Positions 54,884-64,000 of a DNA stretch of 64,000 bases are shown here, piece by piece (the stretch's first letter is position 1; every line of letters begins with the position of its first letter). A program made the translations under genes and the position numbers. The notes under the pieces were generated by a model. That model ran no database searches. It saw only the letters and a list, made by a program, of their open reading frames with translations, and was not told the DNA's origin. The DNA comes from Saprospiraceae bacterium (GTDB taxonomy: Bacteria; Bacteroidota; Bacteroidia; Chitinophagales; Saprospiraceae). The stretch covers positions 1 to 64,000 of the forward strand of contig WFXH01000088.1 of the NCBI GenBank assembly GCA_015490715.1. Reading direction: 5' to 3'.

Positions 54884-54891
54884 TATATTTG
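54884..54891 (+). promoter_or_regulatory. Promoter -7 element of the first large cysteine-rich gene
   Basis: TATATTTG matches TAnnTTTG, 24 bases upstream of ATG 54916. No TTG at good spacing. Confidence 0.45.
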
Positions 54892-54915
54892 TCAAGCATA
54901 TGAAAAACAACGCTC

Positions 54916-57630
54916 ATGCCCCGTATACACTGGAGTTTTACCATGTGGTTGTGTTGCTGGTCGATGGTGGTGCACGGTACCGGATTGTTTGTGCCACCCC
55001 CGGATATGGTGATCACATGTGATTTTTGGTATGATCCGTCGACCATCGACGAACCTTCCGATCCCACTTTTGGTAGGGTTGTCTATCGTTCGGATTTGCG
55101 ACGGAAGGTCATCACTTATGATAGACTGTGTTCGGCCTTTTGCCAGGCGGATCCCACAACGGGATACAACCCCGACCAGATAAGCGATGGCTTACCATGT
55201 TCATTTTATCGTGATCTATATCATCCGGCGCATCCCGATGCCGTGCACAAACTCGTTTGGGGATGGGATGGCGTCTCTGAAAGTGGACCTGTGGAAATCG
55301 AGGTGTTTGAAGATCTCTACTGCGGGAAGGGTGTGATTACGCGTACTTTTTACCTGCGTACGTCGCAAGGCAGGGTACCTTGTGGTAGCCAGCGCATCTA
55401 CGTGGTCAATTGTGCACCATTTTATATCAACGAAAGTGTTTGCACCGATCCCAATGACGACATTATCTGGCCCAACAACTGCATCCAGCCCCCAGTCCTT
55501 ACGGAGTGCAATCCCGATATCAGTCCTGAAAATCCTCTCCTCGGTAGGCCCCGTCTTCGTCCGGGCATCAACCGACGATGCAACATGGTGGCCATCAATC
55601 ACCACGATACGTACATCACCGTCGTCCCAAGGGCGTGTTTTAAAGTCATACGCACTTGGCACGTAGTAGACTGGTGTCGCTATGACCCTACCAATCCGCT
55701 TTCCGAAGGCGTATGGACCTTCCGCCAGGTGATTAAAGTACACAACAGGGTTGCGCCTACCTTCCGATGGAAGCTCTTGGACATCAATGTTGGCGATACG
55801 ATGGTGTCTGCTCTATATTCCGACACCCAACGCCTCTGTGCCAACAAGGTCGTCATGCAAATCGAAGCGTCGGACGATTGCACACCGACTCACTTGCTAC
55901 ATACTGGATATGCTATCGACCTCTACAACGATGGCAAGGGGCCGTATGGCAGTTACGACCTCTTTGTGGGAGAGCACTTTGCTTCTAAGGGAGGTCCTGC
56001 ACACGACAATCCCTATGCGTATCGCATCGATCCCTACGATGCCAGTGGAGCATACCCTCTGGGAAAGCATCGCTGGATATGGAAGGTTGAAGATGGTTGT
56101 GGCAACAGCACTGTAATAGACACCGTGTTTGAAATTCGCGATACAAAGCCACCAACGCCGTATTGCCGTCCCGGCATCGTTACTGTCGTGATGCCGGCAA
56201 GTGGAATGGTCGATATCGATGCTGCGCAGCTGGTCTTAAAAAAGGAAGACAATTGTAGCGCTACTACCGACCTACATGTATATTTTGACCCCAATACAGA
56301 GGAGAGTATCCGTACCTTGAGCTGTGCTGATCTGCCGCCCAATGCTCCTGAAGCTCTCCTTCCTATCGATGTCTGGGTCGTCGACGAGGTAGGCAATGCT
56401 GCCGTATGTCGCACTGCCGTAATCCTTCAAGATCCCAATGGTGTGTGCTTTGACTCGACGGCCACGCGCACGGTGACACTTGATCTCTCGCGTTTCCCAC
56501 TTCGACATTTCGATGCTATTACCCTTCGCATAGAGGACACCGCATCTCATGAAGAATTTTATCGCTCTACTGTTTCTCTTAGACAGATGCTCACCGTGCG
56601 TTTTAACGCGGTGGAGATGCGTGATGCATACACAGCTCTGCTGCGCAGCTATACAGGATACTATCCGCGCAACTGGTATCAGCTATCCGACTTGTTTCGG
56701 CTATATTTCCACGTGGCGGGTTTTCAGCCCTTCCGGACAGCACGGGAATACCTCGTAGCGGATATTAACGAAGACGGACTGATCACAATGGAAGACGTCG
56801 GCATCCTGGGCAACATTTTCATGCAACAGCCCGATGTACAATACCTTCGAGACCCATGGATCGAAGTACCCATTGATGCTGCTGAAACTCTCCAAAAGGC
56901 CGTAACACCCCAAGATGCCCCGCTCTTTTTAAGACAATATTTTGGAGGGTTGCTCGCTAAATATTTCGACGACACCCTTCACGCCGTTTTCCTTGCGAAA
57001 GGCGACATCGTACCAGGCACGCCTGTTTATCGCTCGGGAAGTACTCTTTCGGTTGAAATAGAGCAGTCCGAAGAAGACGGCGCGACAGTGGTATCCTTCA
57101 CCCCATCGACGCCCACGGCGCTTATAGGGTATCACCTAAAATGGCGAGGACCTTCTGGTCGTTGGGAGGCGCATCCCTCATCAAAGTGGATATTATTGAA
57201 CAACTGCAAGGGCGACATCTGCGAGATGATCCTGCTGACCAAGGTTGTGCCAGCTCCTCGTACTATCGTACTCATACACCACAGGCGCAACCCTTCTATA
57301 AACACACCCCTTTTACAAGAAGCTGAAGGGATCGACGAGGACTTTTCCATCACTCCACTGAACATCTCTTCTCATCCCGCAAAGGCGAGAATAGTATATC
57401 GAGGTAATGGAGACTTTCTCGTGCTCAGCCTTGTCCCTACGTGGGTAAAAAGCTGGCACTGGAATCTCTATCGCTTGGATGGCCGACGTGTGCAAGGCGG
57501 GCTATTGACTCCATCTGAGGACGGTATGGGATTTATCCGCATTTCTCATCCTATGCCACCAGCTCTGTACTATTTCCACTTTGAAGGTGAAGGGTATGAA
57601 ATCGTTGTCCCAGTAACTGTATTCGACTAA
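54916..57630 (+). CDS. Large secreted HYR-like cysteine-rich protein with dockerin-like loop
   Basis: 904 residues; signal peptide (about 1-24). Then several HYR-like beta modules with paired cysteines: CFKVIRTWHVVDWCRYDP, DTKPPTPYCRPGIVTVVM and VWVVDEVGNAAVCRTAVIL match modules in the next gene. A dockerin/EF-hand loop DINEDGLITMED (near residue 616) has all calcium ligands. Beyond it is a linker region and a terminal beta segment (WNLYRLDGRRVQGG to VPVTVFD) resembling a T9SS sorting domain, though weaker than in the paralogue. Probably a surface-exposed, disulfide-stabilised matrix protein. Transcription from 54884 is likely. Function unknown. Confidence 0.75.
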   Translation: MPRIHWSFTMWLCCWSMVVHGTGLFVPPPDMVITCDFWYDPSTIDEPSDPTFGRVVYRSDLRRKVITYDRLCSAFCQADPTTGYNPDQISDGLPCSFYRDLYHPAHPDAVHKLVWGWDGVSESGPVEIEVFEDLYCGKGVITRTFYLRTSQGRVPCGSQRIYVVNCAPFYINESVCTDPNDDIIWPNNCIQPPVLTECNPDISPENPLLGRPRLRPGINRRCNMVAINHHDTYITVVPRACFKVIRTWHVVDWCRYDPTNPLSEGVWTFRQVIKVHNRVAPTFRWKLLDINVGDTMVSALYSDTQRLCANKVVMQIEASDDCTPTHLLHTGYAIDLYNDGKGPYGSYDLFVGEHFASKGGPAHDNPYAYRIDPYDASGAYPLGKHRWIWKVEDGCGNSTVIDTVFEIRDTKPPTPYCRPGIVTVVMPASGMVDIDAAQLVLKKEDNCSATTDLHVYFDPNTEESIRTLSCADLPPNAPEALLPIDVWVVDEVGNAAVCRTAVILQDPNGVCFDSTATRTVTLDLSRFPLRHFDAITLRIEDTASHEEFYRSTVSLRQMLTVRFNAVEMRDAYTALLRSYTGYYPRNWYQLSDLFRLYFHVAGFQPFRTAREYLVADINEDGLITMEDVGILGNIFMQQPDVQYLRDPWIEVPIDAAETLQKAVTPQDAPLFLRQYFGGLLAKYFDDTLHAVFLAKGDIVPGTPVYRSGSTLSVEIEQSEEDGATVVSFTPSTPTALIGYHLKWRGPSGRWEAHPSSKWILLNNCKGDICEMILLTKVVPAPRTIVLIHHRRNPSINTPLLQEAEGIDEDFSITPLNISSHPAKARIVYRGNGDFLVLSLVPTWVKSWHWNLYRLDGRRVQGGLLTPSEDGMGFIRISHPMPPALYYFHFEGEGYEIVVPVTVFD

Positions 57631-57995
57631 TGCAAGGGGAATAGTGCAGCTTTTTTATGTACTCCGAGAATAGGGGTGGCTGCCGGTTGTGAAAAAAAAT
57701 TTCAAAAATTTTATACATAGAGAAGACACCCATTCAAATTCTTCATAATGTATTAGCTCTTGTGTCCAAACCTCTTGTGAAGGACGGACACACATATGAG
57801 AAATAGCGCCTATATCCATCTGATTTATAATGAGTTAGAGGGCGATTTTTTACAGTCAATTGGAATTGTTTTTGCCTCACTATCGGTGCCGTGATTGACA
57901 TCCTCGAGAGCCGGGGGTGACAATCGCTATAGGCATAGGTGTGCATGTAGTCTGCGGAGGGTAGGTACAAATCGATCAAAACACAACAGAGACCT
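57631..57995. other. Gene-free region between the first and second HYR-like genes
   Basis: 365 bases without a convincing gene. It includes an A/T-rich stretch (57691-57720) and no standard hairpin terminator. A TTGG-N10-GC arrangement (57860-57875) recalls a sigma-54 promoter but is too weak to call. Confidence 0.5.
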
Positions 57996-60900
57996 ATGAA
58001 GGTAAAAACATTACGACGACGCATTTGGACAAGTTGGAGTATGCTGATAGGTCTGTGCATCTTGATGTTGGGATGGCAGATGGAGAGTAGTGCGCAGTGT
58101 ACGCCGACCATTCAGGGTAGGGAATATGTATGTCGTGGCGACAGCGCATTGTATTTGTTTACGGGAGGAAGTACCTTTGGTGGCCCTACCATCACTTGGT
58201 CGGTCAACGGTGGTGGGACGGTATCGACTCCCAACGGCGTGCAGACATACATCACTTGGCACACGACGGGTACATGGGAGGTGTACTTGAGCATCGCCCC
58301 CAATGTGGACTGTCCTGCCGGACAGACGGATACCATCCAGGTGACGGTCATCCCGTCGGCCAACGTCGTGATGGCCTGCAACGACAGTATACAGGTATCT
58401 CTTGGTCTTGACTGTAAAGCCGGTGTGACGGTCAATATGTTGTTGGAGGGGCCGATTCCTTACCCGGACAGCATGTATGAAATCGTACTCATCGATGCCA
58501 ATGGCGATACGCTGGCCGATGATACTGTACGCCAACAACACATAGGACAAGTGTTGACCTATTCTGTCATACATCGCTGCTCGGGCAATAGCTGTTGGGG
58601 ACGCCTGCTTGTAGAAGACAAACTGCCCCCACCGGATCTCGTCTGTGGACTCGACACAGTCGAATGTGGTAGCGACATCAGTCCAGACGTACTTGGTTTT
58701 CCTCTCCCAGCAGGTGCATCTGTGATGCCCATAGCGGGCCAACCCAACAAGTGGAAGGTCATGGGACTGGACAATTGCGCCGATGTCGTGTTGAGCTATA
58801 TCGACGATGTAGTACCCGACACCTGTCCGTTCGTCCAAAAGATTTACCGCCACTGGATGGCTACCGATGGCTCGTCGACAGTTAGCTGTATCGATACGAT
58901 TTGCGTATTGGCAGGTACGATCGACAGCACTATCTGGCCACCCGATTGGACGGGGCTCCCCGGCGATAGCATGATGCTTTCCTGCGATGGGGGCTTTCCC
59001 GTATTGCCTCCGGGGCACGAGTTTGAGGGCAATCCGCACCCCGATTATACGGGATGGCCCTTCAATGGGGTGGTCTGCGAAAATATTGCCATCAGCTTTA
59101 CCGACCGACGCTTTGGCGTCTGTCAGGGTACGTATAAAATCTTGCGTGAGTGGACAGTCATCGACTGGTGTCGCAACGATATACAGACGCACAATCAGGT
59201 CATCAAAGTCGTCGACACGCTGGGCCCCATCTTGAATTGTCGTTCGACATGTCGCGAACCCATCGTGGTACACACGACGCCAGGTACCTGTACGGCTACG
59301 TATCTCTTACCTGTTCCACAAAACTGCAATGCCTGTGGTGTAGTCAATGTCGTCAGCGAGTGTTCGGATTGGACGTATACGGTGCGACATAAGGGGCCAC
59401 CAAACGACGAACCCTTAGCTTGTGACGAAGATTACCTCGCAGTCTATACGGGCAAGTATATCCGGACGGTCGTTGTGGGGGGACAGCTGCGATACGAGGC
59501 CTATGATTTGCCCGTAGGGTACAACTGGATAGAATACACTGTCACAGATGCATGCGGCAATTCGACGAGCTGTACCATTGAGATTCTCGTCGTGGAAAAT
59601 GAGCCCCCTGTTCCGGTATGCGATGAGCACACCGTCGTGACCATCGGTCAGGATGGTGTGACCAAACTCTTCGCTGAGACCTTAGACGACGGATCGCACG
59701 ACAACTGCAGCCCACGCATTTGGTTTAAGGTCTTGCGCATGGACGAAATTGCATGCGACGGCATCAACGGAGATGACGATGCGCTCTTGCCCGGTGTTCA
59801 AGTCTATTTCGACGACTTCGCTATGTTTTGTTGTGCCGATATCGGCAAGAGTACCATGGTATCCCTTCGGGTGTTTGATGTCGATCCCGGCACGGGCCCC
59901 GTACATCCCTCACGCATGGAGCCCGGAGGGGATCTCTATGGACATTTCAGCGAGTGTATGGTAGAAGTAGAAGTCCAGGACGACACGCCACCGATCCTGG
60001 ATTGTCCAGATAGCTATGTACGTGTGCCCTGTGGTACAGATTTAAGTGACCTATCGCGTTTTGGCCAACCTACTGTGGAAGATGACTGTCCGGTAGAGCT
60101 ACTATATAGTGAAGTGCGTCGCCTTAACGACTGTGGGTTGGGACGCATCACCCGTACCTGGAGGGTCAAAAATCGCCCCTTCATCTCGTGTAGACAAACG
60201 ATTGAAGTCGTACCGGATGCCGCGTTTAATTTAGAGACGGCCATCCTATGGCCTCCACATCTCAATTTACCCAACGGGTGTTTGAGTTCGCTGCATCCGG
60301 ACAGCATACCCTCTAAGCCGCGTGTGAAAAACTCGGTCGATCCCGATTGCCATTCGATCTACTTCAACTACACCGACAAGGTATACGACATCGTCCAGGG
60401 TGCGTGTTTTAAAATACTCCGCACTTGGACAGCCTTAGACGATTGCACCAACCAGACAGCCGAGTATACGCAATACATAAAGGTGCTCAACTCGATTCCG
60501 CCTCAAGTCAGCTGTCCATCCGTAGTCCAGGTAGAGGTAGACAGCACCGATTGTTCGGCCTATGTTGTTGTCAAGGCGGAAGCAGAAGACGAGTGTACGC
60601 CATCGGAGCAATTGAAATGGCGCCACGAGATTGACCTCAACAGCGATGGCACCATTGATGCCACTGGCACGGGTGCAGATGCCTCGGGCATCTACACCTA
60701 TGGCACAAATGGCCGCCATCGGGTGCGATGGATTGTTGAAGATCAATGCGGCAATACATCGACATGTACGACCGTCATACACATGCGCGATACCAAGCCT
60801 CCATCGCCGTATTGTCGTGGTGGACTGGTCACCGTAGTGATGGAGACCAACGGTGAGGTGGAAGTATGGGCAAAGGAATTCGACATCGGCAGTACGGATA

Positions 60901-62345
60901 ATTGTACACCAGCCAACGAGCTGCGCTTTTCCTTCGATCCCTATGGTGCCCAACCTTCGAAGATCTTTAGTTGCGACGATATCGACAATGGTATTTTCGA
61001 TACCCTTGAAGTGGACATTTGGGTCATCGATCGCAGCGGCAATCGGGCCAAATGTACGAGCCGCATCATTCTCCAGGACAACAGTGCAAATGTATGCCCC
61101 GATGCGGGCTCTCTCACGGCGGGTATCAGTGGTACCGTTGTCAATCCCCTTCAGAGTGGGGTAGAAAGTGTGCAGGTAGTCCTCAATACGCCCTTTGACG
61201 AAATACGCACACAGACGACCAATGCCGAGGGACAATTTGCCTTTGAAGATCTACCGTTACGGCAGGATTATGAAGTCAAAGCACAAAAGGGCGGCCAATG
61301 GCTCAACGGCGTCACTACCATGGATATCATCCGAATACATAAGCATCTTTTAGGCATATCCTCATTCAATAGCCCGTATCAATACATCGCTGCAGATGTC
61401 AATCAATCCGATTATGTCAGTGTTGGCGATATCGCTGAAATACGCGCACTGATCCTCGGAAAGATTCGCAAATTCCGCAAAGCGCCGTCATGGGTCTTTC
61501 TACCTAAGGACTATCACTTTGCCAATCGCTTTGAGCCGTATGTGTATCCGCAGCAAATAGTGATTCAATCGCTGCCCGAGGGTGGGGCACGAGCCGATTT
61601 TGTCGCTGTCAAGATGGGCGATGTCAACTTTTCGGCGCGTACGCAATGGTCGACGCAAAACGCGCCGCGCACGCAGAAGCCCAAGGTGCAGTTGACTACA
61701 CTGGATAAGGTCTTTCATAAAAATGAAATCGTGCGCGTGCCCATCCACATTGCGCACAAGGATCTCATCGGCATTCAGTTTGCACTGCGCTTCGATGTCG
61801 AAAAGGTAGAGCTTAAAGACATTCTCTTCGGCCGAGATGTATCGGAAGACAATGTGGGATTGAGCGATGTCGATCAAGGGCTGATACGTTTTTCGTGGAG
61901 CGATGTGCAGAGCAAGTGTGATCCGCAGCCCCTGGTGCTTGTCTTTCGGGCCAAGCACGATGGACGCGTTGCCGAAATCCTCTCATTAGATCCTGCTATC
62001 CTCGCACCAGAAGCATACGACGCGGGTGAGCAGACGTATGAATTGCGATACCGCGTGCGCGACCATTCCGACAATACTGTGGAGGGCTTTGCCTTACTCC
62101 AAAACCGACCAAATCCATTCGACAAATCGACGACCATTGGGTTTATCCTGCCTCGTAGCATGCACGCCCAGATCGTCATCTACGATATCACGGGACAGGT
62201 GATTTGGAAATATGCTGGGCTATTTGACGCCGGTTACAACGAAGTAAGAGTATCCGCCGAAACCCTCGGAAAAGTCGGTGTACTCTATTACCGCCTGGAG
62301 ACCAAAGAGTTTGCATCCACTCGCAAAATGCTCCTGACAAAGTAA
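57996..62345 (+). CDS. Giant multidomain T9SS-secreted HYR-like protein with cohesin- and dockerin-like modules
   Basis: 1449 residues. Signal peptide (about 1-34, ending ESSAQ). Domains in order: a PKD-like segment (about 36-125, with FTGGSTFGGPTITWSVNGGG), several Cys-rich HYR-like modules (about 125-1070), a CnaB-like domain (about 1075-1110, SGTVVNPLQSGVESVQVVLN), a dockerin-like part with one intact calcium loop DVNQSDYVSVGD, and a cohesin-like beta domain (about 1235-1340, RVPIHIAHKDLIGIQFALRF). It ends in a type A T9SS sorting domain (about 1365-1449, LLQNRPNPFDKSTTIGFILP to ASTRKMLLTK). It should be carried to the cell surface. No enzyme motif seen, so a structural or adhesive role is likely. 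Confidence 0.85.
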   Translation: MKVKTLRRRIWTSWSMLIGLCILMLGWQMESSAQCTPTIQGREYVCRGDSALYLFTGGSTFGGPTITWSVNGGGTVSTPNGVQTYITWHTTGTWEVYLSIAPNVDCPAGQTDTIQVTVIPSANVVMACNDSIQVSLGLDCKAGVTVNMLLEGPIPYPDSMYEIVLIDANGDTLADDTVRQQHIGQVLTYSVIHRCSGNSCWGRLLVEDKLPPPDLVCGLDTVECGSDISPDVLGFPLPAGASVMPIAGQPNKWKVMGLDNCADVVLSYIDDVVPDTCPFVQKIYRHWMATDGSSTVSCIDTICVLAGTIDSTIWPPDWTGLPGDSMMLSCDGGFPVLPPGHEFEGNPHPDYTGWPFNGVVCENIAISFTDRRFGVCQGTYKILREWTVIDWCRNDIQTHNQVIKVVDTLGPILNCRSTCREPIVVHTTPGTCTATYLLPVPQNCNACGVVNVVSECSDWTYTVRHKGPPNDEPLACDEDYLAVYTGKYIRTVVVGGQLRYEAYDLPVGYNWIEYTVTDACGNSTSCTIEILVVENEPPVPVCDEHTVVTIGQDGVTKLFAETLDDGSHDNCSPRIWFKVLRMDEIACDGINGDDDALLPGVQVYFDDFAMFCCADIGKSTMVSLRVFDVDPGTGPVHPSRMEPGGDLYGHFSECMVEVEVQDDTPPILDCPDSYVRVPCGTDLSDLSRFGQPTVEDDCPVELLYSEVRRLNDCGLGRITRTWRVKNRPFISCRQTIEVVPDAAFNLETAILWPPHLNLPNGCLSSLHPDSIPSKPRVKNSVDPDCHSIYFNYTDKVYDIVQGACFKILRTWTALDDCTNQTAEYTQYIKVLNSIPPQVSCPSVVQVEVDSTDCSAYVVVKAEAEDECTPSEQLKWRHEIDLNSDGTIDATGTGADASGIYTYGTNGRHRVRWIVEDQCGNTSTCTTVIHMRDTKPPSPYCRGGLVTVVMETNGEVEVWAKEFDIGSTDNCTPANELRFSFDPYGAQPSKIFSCDDIDNGIFDTLEVDIWVIDRSGNRAKCTSRIILQDNSANVCPDAGSLTAGISGTVVNPLQSGVESVQVVLNTPFDEIRTQTTNAEGQFAFEDLPLRQDYEVKAQKGGQWLNGVTTMDIIRIHKHLLGISSFNSPYQYIAADVNQSDYVSVGDIAEIRALILGKIRKFRKAPSWVFLPKDYHFANRFEPYVYPQQIVIQSLPEGGARADFVAVKMGDVNFSARTQWSTQNAPRTQKPKVQLTTLDKVFHKNEIVRVPIHIAHKDLIGIQFALRFDVEKVELKDILFGRDVSEDNVGLSDVDQGLIRFSWSDVQSKCDPQPLVLVFRAKHDGRVAEILSLDPAILAPEAYDAGEQTYELRYRVRDHSDNTVEGFALLQNRPNPFDKSTTIGFILPRSMHAQIVIYDITGQVIWKYAGLFDAGYNEVRVSAETLGKVGVLYYRLETKEFASTRKMLLTK

Positions 62346-62404
62346 TTCGGGCCATGGATATCACGAAGCACATGCAATGGGTCATGAACAAAAGAGTGAA
62401 GATG

Positions 62405-64000
62405 ATGAAAGTGAAAAGTACAATTCTTATGAAGAAATATATCGTCCAACTGGCACTTTGGCTTGGGGTCATAGGTGTTGCCGGGCCTGTGGCTGCACAA
62501 TTTCATATCGAAAAACACATCATCGACGTGCAGCCTGCATCGTCGGGTACGGCTGGACATCTCGACGTGACTTATCAAATTCTGGTAGTCAACAACAGCG
62601 GTGCCTTGACGACGGGACATATCCTCGACGCTCTGGACGATCCTGCCAATCTCGACGGGGCCTTTGTCGGTCTGGTCAATGTGCCTCCGGTACAGGTGGA
62701 TTATGTCTCCATGGGCTCGTTGGGACTGGCCAATGGTTCTTATGACGGCCTCTTAGCAGGAGATCCACAAGTGGCCTCGGCCTCTCTGGAAAATGGCGAC
62801 ACCGTCATTGTCTCTTTTACGGTAGAGGTGGATCCCCTTGCTGGTGGCGGTGGCCCTATTCCCAACAGTGCGGTGTTTGATTGGCTAATCGACAGGGTAA
62901 CTTCAGCCCCAGCAATCTTGCAAGATTGCTGGTCGGACTGTGTGTTGGCCTGTAATAACCTTGTGCACGTATCGGTCAATTCCCAATGTGAGGTCAATAT
63001 CTTAGCGCAATCCATACTCGAAGGAGAAGATTCCTCTTGTATAGCCCTGGGCATTTTCGAGGTCATCATCCTCGATCAGAATGGCGATACGCTCACTCCG
63101 CCTCTGGGCAGTGCTTATCTCGGCGATACTCTGTACGTGTCGGTAAAAAACATCGTCTGCGGCAATAGCTGTTGGGGCAAAATACTCATCGAAGATAAAA
63201 CAGCGCCGGATTTGAGCTGTGGCTCGCGTGTCGTTAGCTGTAATGCGAGTTTAGACCCCGTCGATATTGGTTTTCCCATACCTGTGGATTCGATACTCAA
63301 CCCCAATGGACCGCCCCCTTACATTGCTACGGGCATCGATGCATGCGGCAATGTCGAGCTGACGTATCGCGACAGTGTGGTCGATCGCGGATGCAACGAC
63401 ACCAGTGCCATCGTCTATCGCAAATGGAAGGCTACTGACCCTTCGGGGTACATGGCCATGTGCTACGATACCATTTACCTAATACGTGGCAACATCACGA
63501 GCATTGATTTGCCGCCCCACTACGACGGCGTCTCAGTCAATCCCGAGGGAGATCCACCTATGCCGCCCCTGCCCGCATGTGGCGGTACATGGACAAAATT
63601 CCCCAACGGATTTCCCGATACAAGCGCAACGGGTACGGGTGCGCCAAGTGGTGTCTCGTGTGGCAAAATACAGTTTTATTTCGAAGACGACACCATTGAG
63701 ACCTGTGGAGCGGGTTTTAAGTTGCTGCGCCATTGGATTATATTGGACTGGTGCAATCCCGATACGACACTGGAATATCTTCAGCTGATTAAAATCGTGG
63801 ACGACGATCCACCCGTGATCTATTGTCCCGGCACACATGGGGTACCTGCCGATACGGTGCCGACAAAACCATGGAGCTGTACGGCAGATTATATCCTGCC
63901 TGTGCCGCGCGAAATCGATCGCACTCCTGTGCCTGACCCCTCTCAAGTATGGGTAATAAGTGAATGTAGTGGGTGGACCTACGAAGTGCGCCATCTGCCG
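62405..64000 (+). CDS. Third HYR-like secreted protein (partial, runs off the right edge)
   Basis: 532 residues are visible, with no stop before the window ends. ATG 62405 is preferred: its first four residues MKVK also begin the preceding gene, and a signal peptide (MKKYIVQLALWLGVIGVAGP, cleaved near VAAQ) follows; ATG 62429 is an alternative. After the signal comes a DUF11-like repeat segment (about 35-170, LDVTYQILVVNNSG), then HYR-like modules that align with the second gene: GNSCWGKILIEDKTAPDLSC, FKLLRHWIILDWC and SECSGWTYEVRH. The intergenic gap is only 59 bases, so it is probably co-transcribed with the second gene. Its C-terminus is unknown. Confidence 0.85.
   Translation, partial: MKVKSTILMKKYIVQLALWLGVIGVAGPVAAQFHIEKHIIDVQPASSGTAGHLDVTYQILVVNNSGALTTGHILDALDDPANLDGAFVGLVNVPPVQVDYVSMGSLGLANGSYDGLLAGDPQVASASLENGDTVIVSFTVEVDPLAGGGGPIPNSAVFDWLIDRVTSAPAILQDCWSDCVLACNNLVHVSVNSQCEVNILAQSILEGEDSSCIALGIFEVIILDQNGDTLTPPLGSAYLGDTLYVSVKNIVCGNSCWGKILIEDKTAPDLSCGSRVVSCNASLDPVDIGFPIPVDSILNPNGPPPYIATGIDACGNVELTYRDSVVDRGCNDTSAIVYRKWKATDPSGYMAMCYDTIYLIRGNITSIDLPPHYDGVSVNPEGDPPMPPLPACGGTWTKFPNGFPDTSATGTGAPSGVSCGKIQFYFEDDTIETCGAGFKLLRHWIILDWCNPDTTLEYLQLIKIVDDDPPVIYCPGTHGVPADTVPTKPWSCTADYILPVPREIDRTPVPDPSQVWVISECSGWTYEVRHLP

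Noticed and set aside
58011-59273. A 420-codon open frame antisense to the giant HYR-like gene
   Set aside because: The sense frame encodes a coherent secreted protein with repeated modules; the antisense translation has no domain, signal or promoter and is an effect of codon bias.
60435-61235. A 266-codon antisense frame in the same gene
   Set aside because: Same reasoning: no recognisable protein features; opposite strand of conserved HYR-like modules.

Overview
The window is a chromosomal segment of a Bacteroidota bacterium, most likely from the Saprospiria/Chitinophagia side of the phylum; that finer placement is inference. The evidence is: (i) type IX secretion (T9SS) features, namely a PorP/SprF-like protein and several secreted proteins with C-terminal sorting domains; (ii) an lpxC-fabZ gene fusion; (iii) BshB1, DUF1573, DUF3822, a DUF4249-like lipoprotein and a PorT-like barrel; (iv) about 15 copies of the Bacteroidota -7 promoter element TAnnTTTG placed just upstream of genes; (v) start sites without Shine-Dalgarno sequences. 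Most of the window is dense housekeeping chromosome. I see no phage, integrase, intact insertion sequence, CRISPR array or tRNA.

Layout. 1-210: 5S rRNA and a terminator, the tail of an rRNA operon. 0.5-7.9 kb: a DUF4249-like lipoprotein, ffh, a YfcE-type phosphodiesterase, rluD overlapping a PolX-like gene, and two tandem DUF1573 lipoproteins. 8-14.7 kb (minus): an apparent six-gene operon glmM - phosphatase - der - rfbC - rfbD - ung. 14.8-18.1 kb: a small membrane protein and a LysM/double-psi-barrel - cystathionine beta-synthase-like - PorP/SprF cluster. 18.2-22 kb: kdsB, cdd, a rhodanese and an FG-GAP protein. 22.3-31.7 kb: gyrB, a PorT-like barrel, an M23 peptidase, then alaS - HMG-CoA lyase-like - small Omp85. 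31.7-36.2 kb: rsmD/DUF3822/pseudopilin-like operon, tsaD, ahcY. 36.3-39.5 kb: the lipid A operon lpxD - lpxC/fabZ - lpxA, joined by ATGA overlaps. 39.5-48.5 kb (minus): leuS - M1 aminopeptidase - bshB1, a beta-lactamase-fold protein, an M14 carboxypeptidase and rpsT. 48.6-54.7 kb (minus): ftsB-like, sucD and a 1588-residue TamB.

54.9-64 kb (plus) is the most distinctive part: three consecutive, related, very large cysteine-rich secreted proteins with repeated HYR-like modules. The second adds a PKD-like N-terminus, a CnaB-like domain, a dockerin-like calcium loop, a cohesin-like domain and a T9SS sorting domain. The third runs off the right edge.

Functionally the window leans towards the cell envelope: lipid A (LpxA/C/D), KDO activation (KdsB), dTDP-rhamnose (RfbC/D), the peptidoglycan precursor (GlmM), outer-membrane assembly (TamB, Omp85-like), wall hydrolysis (M23, LysM) and T9SS cargo. 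These genes are mixed with translation and DNA-maintenance genes. The most unusual single gene is the PolX homologue: its PHP nuclease site looks intact, but two of its three polymerase aspartates appear to be replaced.
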